A stretch of DNA of 64,000 bases. It comes from Acidobacteriaceae bacterium. Its GTDB lineage: Bacteria > Acidobacteriota > Terriglobia > Terriglobales > Acidobacteriaceae. Shown here in pieces: positions 43,039-51,591 of this stretch (its first letter is position 1; each line of letters begins with the position of its first letter). The notes under the pieces were generated by a model, which saw only the letters and a list, made by a program, of their open reading frames with translations, did not search any database and was not told the origin of the DNA. The stretch is taken from assembly GCA_030041045.1 (NCBI GenBank), contig JASHOQ010000074.1, positions 1 to 64,000 of the forward strand, read 5' to 3'. The position numbers and the translations under genes are program-made.

Positions 43039-44220
43039 TCAATACAGCCTGAAGTTCACTTCCACCGTGATCATCACCGGAACCGGCGTCTTGCCGTCTT
43101 TCAAGGCCGGCTTGAAGCGGTATTTGCGCACCGCTTCCAGAGCCTTCTCATCCAGTCCCATGCCCAGCGGCCGAACGACGCGCGGGTTCTGCGGCATGCC
43201 GTTGGCGTCTACGATCATCGAGATCAGGCAAACGCCCTGGTACTTGGCGCGCCGCGCCTCATCAGAGAACTCGGCTTCAACCGAATTGAGCGGAACCGGT
43301 GGGGAAACCCCGCCGCCGATCTGGTACACGCCGCCGCCGGTGTTGCCGCCATAGCCCGGCCCGTAGCCGTTCCCGGTGCCCGAGCCCATGCCGCCGCCGC
43401 TGCCCGAGCCAATGCCGCTGCCGCTCCCGGTTCCATTCGAGAGCACCACGTTTACGCCCGTCTTCATGCCCAGGTTGGGCAAGTCGGGATTATTGGGCAG
43501 GATGATGTTCTGCTGCACATCGAGAGCCGGGGGCACCGGGATCTTCGGCTTGTCGAAGGTTTGCACCTGAGGCGGAACAATCGGCTTCTGATCGAGCTTG
43601 GGCAGCTTGCCCTTGCTCGCCTGGATAATGCTCTGGTCGCCGCCCCCTCCTCCGCCGCCGGCCATCTTCAGGTCCTTCGGCGCTTTGAATTCGCCCACGT
43701 CGATGGGCGTCACGTTGGTCTGGGTCACCGTCTTGATCACCTGCCGCACTCCGAAATAAAGCAGGAGCGCCAGAACCGCCAGGTTGAACGTGGAGGAAAT
43801 CCCGATGGCCCAGGGGTTGGCCTTCACGGCCATCCGGTCGGGCACCGGGATCGGCGTCGAGGTCAGTTCCAGCGGCGGCAGCTTGGGGGGAAAGAAGACG
43901 TCGCGTATGCTCTCATAGAGCCCGGACCAGATGGGTTTATCTTCGAAGGCCCTGCCCAGCAGGGCGTCCAGCTCATGGCTTTCCGCCCCCCTAGCCGTTG
44001 AGCCGATCTCCGCTTCTGTCTGTGTCAATAACTGGTTTGCCATGGTGTTAACCGGCTCGGTTTCGCTTGCCCGTCCCGGCAGGGGTTTGGTCAGGTACAG
44101 GCCTGTTGCTTCATTATGCTTGACTGTGCCTATCCTTGTCTCGGACCGAACGTCACCCTCAATGGGAACCTCAGTATCCAGAGTCTCATATTTCGGCTGT
44201 TCCAGCGCTCCCATAAACAA
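43039..44220 (-). CDS. tonB: TonB-like energy transducer
   Basis: 393 aa. A cytoplasmic N-terminal part of about 120 residues precedes the single membrane anchor (AIGISSTFNLAVLALLLYFG). The periplasmic linker is Pro- and Gly-rich (VPPALDVQQNIILPNNPDLP, then a long GSGSG/GGG stretch). The C-terminal TonB domain reads AEFSDEARRAKYQGVCLISM, then PQNPRVVRPLGMGLDEKALE and AVRKYRFKPALKDGKTPVPV. It transfers proton-motive energy to receptors such as the one at 26153. The long N-terminal cytoplasmic extension is unlike E. coli TonB. Divergent from ileS; the start could be 44220 or the second Met at 44214. Confidence 0.85.
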   Translation of the reverse strand: MFMGALEQPKYETLDTEVPIEGDVRSETRIGTVKHNEATGLYLTKPLPGRASETEPVNTMANQLLTQTEAEIGSTARGAESHELDALLGRAFEDKPIWSGLYESIRDVFFPPKLPPLELTSTPIPVPDRMAVKANPWAIGISSTFNLAVLALLLYFGVRQVIKTVTQTNVTPIDVGEFKAPKDLKMAGGGGGGGDQSIIQASKGKLPKLDQKPIVPPQVQTFDKPKIPVPPALDVQQNIILPNNPDLPNLGMKTGVNVVLSNGTGSGSGIGSGSGGGMGSGTGNGYGPGYGGNTGGGVYQIGGGVSPPVPLNSVEAEFSDEARRAKYQGVCLISMIVDANGMPQNPRVVRPLGMGLDEKALEAVRKYRFKPALKDGKTPVPVMITVEVNFRLY

Positions 44221-44289
44221 TAGACGGCTCCTTGCGCCCGTTTGTTACCCAAAAAATCTCTCCTTCGCCAGTTAAACTGGAGATTGCCC

Positions 44290-47200
44290 ATGTCCGCGAA
44301 GGAAAACGGAGTCCCCATGTCCCCAGCGCCGGAGTTGAAGTCGACCCTCACACTGCCGCAGACCGCCTTCCCCATGAAGGCCAATCTGCCTCAGAATGAG
44401 CCGCTTCGGCTGGCGCGCTGGGCCTCGCTCCATCTTTACGAGCAAGTGCGTAAAGCTGGGCGCGGCCGCCCCGCCTATTTGCTGCACGACGGCCCTCCGT
44501 ACGCCAATGGACCCATTCACCTGGGTCACGCTCTCAACAAAGGCCTCAAAGACTTCGTCGTCAAATCCAAGACCATGGCCGGGTTCGATGCGCCCTACGT
44601 GCCCGGTTTTGACTGCCACGGCTTGCCGATTGAGATAAAGGTGGATGAAAAACTGGGCCGGAAGAAACTGGAGCTGCCTGCTCCTGCGGTCTTAGATGCG
44701 TGCCGTGCCTACGCGCAAACCTACGTTGACCTGCAAACGCAGCAATTTGAGCGCATCGGCTGCTTCGGCCGCTGGGAGAAGCCCTATAAGACCATGGCCC
44801 GCGATTACGAAGCCAGGACTCTGGAGGCATTTTTTGGCTTCCTCGAAGGCGGCTTCGTCTACCGCGGCCTGAAGCCGGTTTACTGGTGCATCCACGACCG
44901 CACCGCGCTGGCCGAAGCCGAAGTGGAGTACGAGAACCACTTGAGCCCATCGATCTACGTGCGCTACGCCCTTCACTCCAGAAGCCGGCTCGGCCCTGCC
45001 GAAATCGACGAGCTGGACTCTCTGTCAGGACGAGAAGTTTACGCAATCATTTGGACAACTACGCCTTGGGCACTTCCTGCGTCACTTGCTATTGCTTTCC
45101 ATCCCGATTTTGATTACGTCGCGCTTGAAGTCCAAGGCGGGCAAGTCTATATCGCGGCGGCGGAATTGGCCAATTCCGTCGTTGCGGCTTGCAACCTGGG
45201 CGCGACAAAAGAAGTTGGGCGCTTCAAGGGCCGAGCGCTCGAGAACACACATTTTCTGCATCCATTTTTGGATAGACATATCCTCGGCGTGCTCGCCGAT
45301 TACGTCACCGCCGACGCCGGCACCGGCGCCGTGCATACTGCGCCTGCTCACGGCGCCGACGACTTTTACACCGGCCAGAAGTACTCGCTCGACCTCACCT
45401 GCCGCGTGGATGCCGCCGGCCGCATCCACGTCGATCCTGCCGCGTGGCATGAGCCCACACCGCCGCCCTTCGACGGCCTCACCGTGTGGAAGGCGAACCC
45501 CGTGATCGTCGAGATGCTGCGCAGTTCCGGCGCGCTGCTCGCGGCGAGCAACCTTGAGCACTCCTATCCCCACTGCTGGCGCTGCCACCAACCCATCATC
45601 TTCCGCGCCACCGAGCAGTGGTTCATCAACCTCGACAAGCCGATGAAGCGCGTCGACGGCTCCGAGATAAAGTTCCGCGACCTCGCCATCGAAGAAATCG
45701 ATCACGTGAAGTGGGACCCGGCCTGGGGCAAGGAGCGCATCACCAACATGATCGCCACGCGCCCCGACTGGTGCATCAGCCGCCAGCGCATCTGGGGCGT
45801 GCCCATCGCATTGTTCCTCTGCGAGCAGTGCAACCGGCCGATCATCAACGCCGGGCTCAACAAGAAAATCGTCGAGCTTTTCGCGCGCGAGGGCATCGAG
45901 GCCTGGCACACCTCCTCTGCCAGCGCCTTGCTCGCCGACGAACAGATGCTCGGCGTCGCCCGCTGCCCCTGCGGCAGCACCAGCTTCCGCAAGGAAAACG
46001 ACATCCTCGACGTCTGGTTCGACTCCGGCGTCAGCTGGCTCGCCGTCTGCGAATCCGATCCCGACCTCAGCGCCATCTACAAAGCATTTCAATCCGAGAC
46101 ATCATCCGCTCCAGGCTCCGACGCTGCTGAAAATGGAGTCTCGTATCAGGGCACGGCTTCAGCCGTGTCGCACGCGGCGAAAAAAAATGAAGGGGCTTCA
46201 GCCCCTTTGCTCCCGGAGGGAGCCGTCGAAAATAGCCCAGGACAACCCCGAGCGGAGCGAGGGGGAAGTCCTGGGAAAGCCGCAAAAGAAATATTGGGGA
46301 GCCCCGTAGGGGCGACGGAACCCGCGACCGCAACCCCCATCGAGGTCTTCTACCTCGAAGGCGGCGACCAGCACCGCGGCTGGTTCCACTCCTCGCTCCT
46401 CACCTCGGTCGCCCTGCGCGGCCGCGCGCCGTACTCCCACGTGGCCACGGCCGGCTGGACCCTCGACGAGCAGGGCCGCGCCATGTCCAAATCTCTCGGC
46501 AACGGCGTTGATCCCGTCGACATCGCCGACCGCATGGGCGGCGAGATCGTGCGCCTGTGGGTGGCCTCGGTGGACTGGCGCGAAGACATGGCCGCCAGCG
46601 AAAACCTGATGGCCCGCTGCGCCGAGCTCTACAAGAAGCTGCGCAACACCTTCCGCTTCCTGCTCGGCAATCTGCACGGCTTCGAGCCCGCGCGCGACCA
46701 GGTCGCCGAATCCGAACTTCTTCCACTTGATCGCTACATGCTGGCGCGCACCCGCGAGCTGGCCGAAAAGATCGTCGGGCCCGATGGAAAATCCGGCTGG
46801 TACGCCGAGTTCGAATTCCATCGCATTTACCACGCGGTGAACGAATTCGCCATCGTCGATCTGAGCGCGTTTTATCTCGACGTGCTCAAGGACCGCATGT
46901 ACACCTTCGCGCCCACAAGCCACGCGCGCCGCTCCGCGCAAACCGTGCTGTGGAAGATCACCGAAGCCCTCGTCCGCCTGGTCGCACCGATTCTCACCTT
47001 CACCGCCGACGAGGTGTGGGAGTATCTGCCCATAATCGAAGGCCGCGAAGCCAGCGTGCATCTGGCGCAGTTCTCCAAGCCGGAGGAGATTTTCCGCGGA
47101 GACGCAACCGAACTGCTGGATGAGTGGAAGACCATTATAAGGGTCCGCGGTGAAGTATTAAGGGTGTTGGAAGACGCGCGCCAGAAGAAGGAAATAGGCA

Positions 47201-47547
47201 AAGCGCTTGAAGCTGACGTGCAGCTCCTACCCAACGCTGCTCTGAAAAGGTTTCTCAAGAAGCATGAGGGAATCTTAGGGGAGTTGTTAGGCGTGTCTAA
47301 GGCCGAGGTAGTCGGGGTCATCGTCGACGACGGGCAGGTTTGGCAGGACCTCGAAGGCGACCAGCTGCGCATGAGCGTAACTCGCGCCTCTGAAAGGGGC
47401 CGCAAATGCGCCCGCTGCTGGCGTTACACGGAGGACACCTCCAACTACGGTGTGTGGCAGGATGTATGCGCGCGATGCCGTGGGGCGCTCCAAGAAATGG
47501 GCTACGACCCGCCGCAAGCCCCGCCACAGGCGGAGGACGCCGCGTGA
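44290..47547 (+). CDS. ileS: Isoleucyl-tRNA synthetase with repeat-encoded insertion
   Basis: 1085 aa from ATG 44290 (GGAG at 44279-44282). Charges tRNA-Ile. HIGH motif as HLGH at residues 77-80, KMSKS motif as MSKS at 732-735, editing domain in between, and a C-terminal zinc-binding CARCWRY with CARCRGAL. Between DVWFDSGVSWLAVCESDPDL and YLEGGDQHRGWFHSSLL there is an extra stretch (residues about 619-679, bases 46145-46325) encoded by palindromic repeats: two GGCTTCAGCC hairpins and a full compound element. In E. coli only about 16 residues join these two blocks. The frame is fully open, so the synthetase is probably functional. Typical ileS-lspA neighbourhood, here split by a RAYT gene. Confidence 0.95.
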   Translation: MSAKENGVPMSPAPELKSTLTLPQTAFPMKANLPQNEPLRLARWASLHLYEQVRKAGRGRPAYLLHDGPPYANGPIHLGHALNKGLKDFVVKSKTMAGFDAPYVPGFDCHGLPIEIKVDEKLGRKKLELPAPAVLDACRAYAQTYVDLQTQQFERIGCFGRWEKPYKTMARDYEARTLEAFFGFLEGGFVYRGLKPVYWCIHDRTALAEAEVEYENHLSPSIYVRYALHSRSRLGPAEIDELDSLSGREVYAIIWTTTPWALPASLAIAFHPDFDYVALEVQGGQVYIAAAELANSVVAACNLGATKEVGRFKGRALENTHFLHPFLDRHILGVLADYVTADAGTGAVHTAPAHGADDFYTGQKYSLDLTCRVDAAGRIHVDPAAWHEPTPPPFDGLTVWKANPVIVEMLRSSGALLAASNLEHSYPHCWRCHQPIIFRATEQWFINLDKPMKRVDGSEIKFRDLAIEEIDHVKWDPAWGKERITNMIATRPDWCISRQRIWGVPIALFLCEQCNRPIINAGLNKKIVELFAREGIEAWHTSSASALLADEQMLGVARCPCGSTSFRKENDILDVWFDSGVSWLAVCESDPDLSAIYKAFQSETSSAPGSDAAENGVSYQGTASAVSHAAKKNEGASAPLLPEGAVENSPGQPRAERGGSPGKAAKEILGSPVGATEPATATPIEVFYLEGGDQHRGWFHSSLLTSVALRGRAPYSHVATAGWTLDEQGRAMSKSLGNGVDPVDIADRMGGEIVRLWVASVDWREDMAASENLMARCAELYKKLRNTFRFLLGNLHGFEPARDQVAESELLPLDRYMLARTRELAEKIVGPDGKSGWYAEFEFHRIYHAVNEFAIVDLSAFYLDVLKDRMYTFAPTSHARRSAQTVLWKITEALVRLVAPILTFTADEVWEYLPIIEGREASVHLAQFSKPEEIFRGDATELLDEWKTIIRVRGEVLRVLEDARQKKEIGKALEADVQLLPNAALKRFLKKHEGILGELLGVSKAEVVGVIVDDGQVWQDLEGDQLRMSVTRASERGRKCARCWRYTEDTSNYGVWQDVCARCRGALQEMGYDPPQAPPQAEDAA
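46145..46325 (+). repeat. Compound palindromic repeat inside ileS, copy B
   Basis: Hairpins in order: CACGGCT-TC-AGCCGTG (46152-46167), AGGGGCT-TC-AGCCCCT (46191-46206), GCTCCC-GGA-GGGAGC (46209-46223), CCCAGGAC (46236-46243) with GTCCTGGG (46268-46275), and GCCCCGTAGGGGC (46301-46313) followed by GACGGAA. The last three match copies A, C and D in order and wording. All is translated in frame within ileS. Confidence 0.9.
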
Positions 47548-47664
47548 ACGCGGACCGGAGCCTTCAGCGAGCGGGCTTTCCAAGGGGCGCTGATTTTGTC
47601 CAACCCCGAGGGCGGAGAGTTTGTAGCCAGGCTGCGGCTATTGATTGGCTCCCAAGGCCGAGAG

Positions 47665-47738
47665 TTTTGTAACAGGGGCACGGCTTTAGCCGGGCCATAA
47701 CGACAGCAGAGAGGGGGACGGGCTTTAGCCCCTGCCAT
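47665..47738 (+). repeat. REP pair upstream of the RAYT gene
   Basis: 47665-47696 starts TTTTGTAACA and contains GGGCACGGCTTTAGCCGGGC. It recurs at 62639-62666. A second palindrome, GGGCTTTAGCCC, lies near 47718-47731 right before the transposase start. Confidence 0.8.
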
Positions 47739-48225
47739 GGCGCATCCCGGCAGAAAGGCGCTTGCGACCGAGATCCTCAACCCGTCGCGAACGTTCTTTG
47801 CAACCACAGGAACGAGCATGGGCCGCAGGCTCCTGCAATCGCAACGCAACGCGGAACTTCTCATCGACGTGCTGCGTTCGCTGGCCGCGGAGCGAAAATT
47901 TGAGCTGCACGATTTTGTGATCATGCCCGATCATCTGCACCTGTTGTTGACGGTTCACAACGGGATGACCATCGAGAAGGCGATGCAATTCATTAAGGGC
48001 CGGTTTTCGCATCGGCTATCGCATGAATTCGGCTACAGGGGCGAGGTCTGGCAGCGCGGGTTCACGGAAGCGCAGCTGATGAATCCGGAGAGCTTCGAAG
48101 CGCACCGCGAATACATCGCGCAGAATCCGGTAAAGGCTCGGTTGGCAGCGTCCGCAGAGGAGTTTCCATACTGCTTTCGATACCTTGCGAAGAAGAAAGT
48201 GGAGGCGAAGGTTGGCAAGGGCTAA
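47737..48225 (+). CDS. REP-associated tyrosine transposase (RAYT)
   Basis: 162 aa, Y1-type (IS200/IS605-like) HUH transposase. HDFVIMPDHLHLLLTVHNG contains the metal-binding His-x-His motif; TIEKAMQFIKGRFSHRLSHE is the usual next block; the catalytic Tyr lies in AHREYIAQNPVKARL; WQRGFTEAQLM is another RAYT hallmark. It is a single-copy domesticated-type transposase that cuts and processes REP hairpins. Inverted REP copies flank it on both sides (47665-47696 and 48256-48287). It sits between ileS and lspA, which are usually adjacent. Confidence 0.9.
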   Translation: MAHPGRKALATEILNPSRTFFATTGTSMGRRLLQSQRNAELLIDVLRSLAAERKFELHDFVIMPDHLHLLLTVHNGMTIEKAMQFIKGRFSHRLSHEFGYRGEVWQRGFTEAQLMNPESFEAHREYIAQNPVKARLAASAEEFPYCFRYLAKKKVEAKVGKG

Positions 48226-48287
48226 AGCCCGAAAAGCATTTTTGCGTGCATTTACGGCCCGGCAGAAGCCGTGCCCTTATTACAAAA
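48219..48287 (-). repeat. REP pair downstream of the RAYT gene (inverted)
   Basis: 48256-48287 is the inverted counterpart of 47665-47696 (28 of 32 bases identical by eye, ending TTACAAAA). Before it, AAGGGCTAAAGCCCG at 48219-48233 is the inverted counterpart of the inner left palindrome. The arrangement is that of a REP-transposase unit. Confidence 0.8.
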
Positions 48288-48406
48288 CAGGGCGCGGTCA
48301 CTGAACGATGAGAGGCTGAAGCGATGGAAGTGAAACCCAGAAACCGGACCGGAATAGGAAAGATTTTGGCCCTGAAGGAATTCATCATGACGATCGGAAC
48401 CAATCT

Positions 48407-48928
48407 TTGATAAACGCCCTGACAAACTGGACCCCTCCTCGCCGCCTCCCCTGGCTCCTCCTCATCTCCGCGCTCGACTTCGCCGCCGACCGGCTCACCA
48501 AGACCTGGGTCGCGCATCACATCGTCCTCGGCGGCGCCATTCCGGTGATTCCCCGCGTGCTGCGCATCACCCATTGGACCAACGACGGCGCGGCCTTCTC
48601 GCTCTTCGCTGACTCGGCCTCGCCGCACCTGGTGCGCGTGGGGCTGATCGCGTTCACGCTCCTCGCCGCGCTTGTGGTCTTGATCGCGCTCCTGCGCACG
48701 GGGAGCCGCATCACCTTCACCACCATCGGTCTCGCGCTCATCCTCGGTGGCGCGCTCGGCAACGTGCACGACCGCATCGTTTACGGATCGGTCGTGGACT
48801 TCATCGAGGTGCACATCGTCCACTACCACTGGCCCGACTTCAACGTGGCCGACTCCTCCGTCGTCGTCGGCGCCTGCCTGCTCTTCCTCGATTCCCTCCG
48901 CCCGCACAAGTCGCCCGCACCAAGTTAG
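48407..48928 (+). CDS. lspA: Signal peptidase II (prolipoprotein)
   Basis: 173 aa from a TTG start at 48407. Removes signal peptides from lipoproteins in the membrane. Four transmembrane segments; NDGAAFSLFAD, NVHDRIVYGSVVDFIEVHIV (first catalytic Asp) and FNVADSSVVVGACLL (second catalytic Asp) are the conserved blocks. Follows ileS and the RAYT gene. Clients in this window are the lipoproteins at 5185 and 35671. Confidence 0.92.
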   Translation: MINALTNWTPPRRLPWLLLISALDFAADRLTKTWVAHHIVLGGAIPVIPRVLRITHWTNDGAAFSLFADSASPHLVRVGLIAFTLLAALVVLIALLRTGSRITFTTIGLALILGGALGNVHDRIVYGSVVDFIEVHIVHYHWPDFNVADSSVVVGACLLFLDSLRPHKSPAPS

Positions 48929-48933
48929 CCGCG

Positions 48934-48988
48934 TTGTCATCCTGAGCGAAGGTCGCCGCAGCGACCGAAGTCGAAGGATCTGCGGTTG
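48934..48988. repeat. GTCATCCTGAG repeat, copy R2
   Basis: TTGTCATCCTGAGCGAAGG, then a GTCGC/GCGAC stem, then GTCGAAGGATCTGCGGTT. Lies between lspA and the PaiB-like gene. Confidence 0.75.
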
Positions 48989-49038
48989 CTCTTTTCATCG
49001 CATGGGAAACTACATCTGGTGTCCCAAAGGAATCGACG

Positions 49039-49692
49039 ATGTACACGCCCAAATTCAACCAGGTCACCGACCGCGCCCTTCTTCTTGAAGCCATGCGCGC
49101 CTACCCTTTCGCCATCGTCGTCGGCGCTGAAACCAACGCCGGTCCGGGAGCGGGCATGCAGGCCACGCATTTGCCGCTGGTGGTGAAAGACGAGGGCGCG
49201 CACGGTGCGATCGAGGGTCATTTTGCCAAAGCCAATCCCCATTGGCAGGCGCTCGCCGGCCGCGAAGCTATGGTCATCTTTCCCGGTCCTCACAGTTACG
49301 TGTCGCCCGCACTCTACGAAGAAGTGCTCTCCGTACCCACCTGGAATTACATCGCCATCCACGCCTACGGCACGCTCGCGCTCGTCGAAGACGAGGCCGG
49401 CAAAGAGACCCTGCTCGCCTCACTTATCGCCGCGCACGATCCCTCCTATCTCAACCAGTGGCATAGCCTGCCTGAAGGCTTTCGCCGCACCATGCTGGGC
49501 AACATCATGGGCTTCCGCATTCCCATCGCGCGCATCGAGGGCAAATTCAAGCTGAGCCAGAACCGCGCCCCGGGCGAGCGCCGCAACGTGCAAGCCGCGC
49601 AGGCAAAAGGCAACGATGACGAGCGTTCCCTGGCCGCGTGGATGACACGCCTGGGCCTCATCCCGAGCGATGCTCCGCCTGAACATTCCTGA
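49039..49692 (+). CDS. PaiB-like FMN-binding protein
   Basis: 217 aa. MYTPKFNQVTDRALLLEAMR is the standard beginning; ATHLPLVVKDE, GHFAKANPHW, VIFPGPHSYVSPALY and VPTWNYIAIHAYG are the PaiB family blocks that form the split-barrel FMN-binding fold. RIEGKFKLSQNR is the conserved end motif. Members were named as negative regulators of sporulation in Bacillus; in other bacteria the role is unclear, probably a flavin reductase-type or heme-related function. Confidence 0.88.
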   Translation: MYTPKFNQVTDRALLLEAMRAYPFAIVVGAETNAGPGAGMQATHLPLVVKDEGAHGAIEGHFAKANPHWQALAGREAMVIFPGPHSYVSPALYEEVLSVPTWNYIAIHAYGTLALVEDEAGKETLLASLIAAHDPSYLNQWHSLPEGFRRTMLGNIMGFRIPIARIEGKFKLSQNRAPGERRNVQAAQAKGNDDERSLAAWMTRLGLIPSDAPPEHS

Positions 49693-49709
49693 GAGGAGGC
49701 TCCCTCAAC

Positions 49710-50264
49710 ATGCGCAACGTGTTCCGGCTTTCGACTATTCTTCTAGCCATGATTGCCGCCGCGCCGTTCACACCTGCTCAATCCGGCTGGAAAGCCAAAC
49801 TCGACGCGGAGCTGCCTCTGCTCGGCCACCGCAACTGGATTCTGGTGGCCGACTCGGCCTATCCGCTGCAGGTTTCACCGGGAATGGAAGTGCTCGAGAC
49901 CAACGCCGACCAGATCGAAGTCGTCCGCTACGTGCTCAAACAGATTGACAGCTCCATCCACGTCCGCCCGGTCATCTTCATGGACGCCGAGCTGCCCTTC
50001 GTTCCTGACGCCGACGCACCCGGCGCCACGGAGTATCGTACGGATATTGCGACCGCACTGCGCGACTACACCGTCCAGTCCGATCTGCATGAGAAGCTCA
50101 TCGCCCAGCTTGGCCAAGCCGGCCAGTCCTTCCATGTGCTGGTGCTGAAAACCAACCTCACCATTCCTTACTCGTCGGTCTTTATCCGGCTCGACTGCAA
50201 GTACTGGCCAGCGGACGCCGAAGAGCGTTTGCGAACGCGCATGGCGTCTCAGCCTGCGCATTGA
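49710..50264 (+). CDS. Secreted hypothetical protein, RbsD/FucU-like pattern
   Basis: 184 aa with signal peptide FRLSTILLAMIAAAPFTPAQ. GHRNWILVADSAYPLQ followed by ETNADQIEVVRYVLKQIDSS recalls the RbsD/FucU sugar mutarotase beginning (GHGD..ADANFP), but similarity is partial and these enzymes are normally cytoplasmic. An AGAGGAGG-like motif precedes the ATG, 17 bases after the PaiB-like gene, so the two are probably co-transcribed. Function uncertain. Confidence 0.55.
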   Translation: MRNVFRLSTILLAMIAAAPFTPAQSGWKAKLDAELPLLGHRNWILVADSAYPLQVSPGMEVLETNADQIEVVRYVLKQIDSSIHVRPVIFMDAELPFVPDADAPGATEYRTDIATALRDYTVQSDLHEKLIAQLGQAGQSFHVLVLKTNLTIPYSSVFIRLDCKYWPADAEERLRTRMASQPAH

Positions 50265-50282
50265 TCGCGCAGCGCTGCGGGA

Positions 50283-50747
50283 TCAATGCGTGATCACGCG
50301 GTCGCTCGTGGAGACGCGTTCCACGATTGCCGCCGCGCGCGCCGCGCTGACAGTTTCCGCGCTTGCCGCCGAAGGTTCCTGGAACGCCACCACCACGCGC
50401 TCGCCCACGGCCAGCGGCTGCCGGTCGTCCTGCCTGCCGTCGGGCTGCAGCACGCGGCTCGCGGAAATGTCCACGCGGAACTCCGGCCCGCGCATCACGA
50501 ACTGCGCGTGGATGCCCGGCCCGCCGGGATAGCCGTCCGGCGTCTTCACCGTCAGCACACTGCCGTCGATGGCCGTAATGCGGCCCTGAATTACGCGCAG
50601 ACCGGAGCAGTCGTCCGCCGGCGCACCCGCGGGCTTTTCCTGCGCATCTGCCCGGTCACCGGGGCTTGCGGCCAACGCCGTCACCATGCCGGCCGCGAGC
50701 AGTCCGAGCAACTGCCCGCGTCGGCTGCGCACCGCGCCTGATCCCAT
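50283..50747 (-). CDS. Exported hypothetical protein (OB-fold-like)
   Basis: 154 aa. A signal sequence (LLGLLAAGMVTALAASP, preceded by RSRRGQ) is followed by CSGLRVIQGRITAIDGSVLT and a second half RQPLAVGERVVVAF. The pattern of short strands is like DUF5666-type carbohydrate/OB-fold proteins. It is convergent with the preceding gene. No function known. Confidence 0.55.
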   Translation of the reverse strand: MGSGAVRSRRGQLLGLLAAGMVTALAASPGDRADAQEKPAGAPADDCSGLRVIQGRITAIDGSVLTVKTPDGYPGGPGIHAQFVMRGPEFRVDISASRVLQPDGRQDDRQPLAVGERVVVAFQEPSAASAETVSAARAAAIVERVSTSDRVITH

Positions 50748-51556
50748 TCCGGCCTCCTCAGCTTGCCAGCTTGAGCTTACAGCCTGTTGCTCTCCGCTTG
50801 CTCCTTGAACCGCCAGCCGCCCTGGAAACTCTTCTTTCTACGGCACTTGCGCGTGGAGGAACGGGACGGCAAAAATCTGCGCCGCCGGTGAAACGCAGCC
50901 AGCTCTCCTGCCACTATCGACCAAGAAGGCGAAAACGGATGCCGGAGCTTTCCCAACAAATCGAAACCCTTTACCGCGTGATCGGCCAGATCCGGCCCGA
51001 ACCGGACCAGGCCGGCCCATGCGTTGCACAGCCCCAGCGGCCAATCCGGCGCCAGACCTCCAAACTCGGCGCTTTCCGCCTGCACGAGAGCGCCGCTCGG
51101 CCCACGGGCCGCGCCGCCTCCATCCGCTGGACTTTCAAGCTTTATTGCCTCTGGTTCTCTCTGCCTTTAACGGTCTGGTTCACGAGCGGCTGGATCGGAC
51201 TGTTTTTCTACTGGCGGGCCTTGTCCGGCACCGCCCGCCTGGTGGATCTTTTCTCGCGCAGGCCGCCATTCGAGCGCAAAGACCGGACACCCGCCCGGCT
51301 CAGAGGATTCACATCCAGCCCGTTCCGGCTCATCTCCTTCGAATCGAGCCCCCTCAAACCCGTTCCCGTCTGTTCTGTTTCCAATTCTGTTTATGGAGGC
51401 GCGCGATGCTCCGCGATCGAATGGGAAGCCGAGTGATGACGGAAGGCGCTGTGGTCTTCGGCGGCGCTGCTCTGCGCAAGGGGAATGCGGGCGCGGCCTG
51501 GTGCCGCCGCGCACCGGCGAGGGTTGCGCCAAGTTCTTCCCCAGCAGGGGCTTTGG
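50748..51556. other. Gap between exported protein gene and ECF sigma gene
   Basis: About 800 bases. Contains only one possible frame (50939-51436) and the sigma-gene promoter at its end. No repeats of the families seen elsewhere. Confidence 0.5.
50939..51436 (+). CDS. Possible membrane protein, low support
   Basis: 165 aa if read from ATG 50939 (PELSQQIETLYRVIGQIRPE). One hydrophobic segment (LYCLWFSLPLTVWFTSGW) is visible and the flanks are basic. The ribosome binding site is weak and no family fits. In this GC-rich DNA such frames arise by chance. Confidence 0.25.
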   Translation: MPELSQQIETLYRVIGQIRPEPDQAGPCVAQPQRPIRRQTSKLGAFRLHESAARPTGRAASIRWTFKLYCLWFSLPLTVWFTSGWIGLFFYWRALSGTARLVDLFSRRPPFERKDRTPARLRGFTSSPFRLISFESSPLKPVPVCSVSNSVYGGARCSAIEWEAE

Positions 51557-51562
51557 TATACT
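51557..51562 (+). promoter_or_regulatory. -10 element of the ECF sigma operon
   Basis: TATACT preceded by TTGG (extended -10 like). The -35 region is poor. Transcription would begin near 51569, which fits the TTG start at 51592 and argues against the longer upstream frames. Confidence 0.45.
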
Positions 51563-51591
51563 TGCGTTCTCCCGGTCTGACGGAGAGAACC

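Noticed and set aside
42932-43042. Longer N-terminus of the propeller kinase starting at a TTG that overlaps the tonB stop
   Set aside because: The extra codons translate the tonB intrinsic terminator, so the kinase start is placed after it.
51019-51591. N-terminal extension of the ECF sigma factor
   Set aside because: The extra 190 residues have no similarity to sigma factors and lie upstream of the -10 element; the TTG at 51592 has a proper ribosome binding site.
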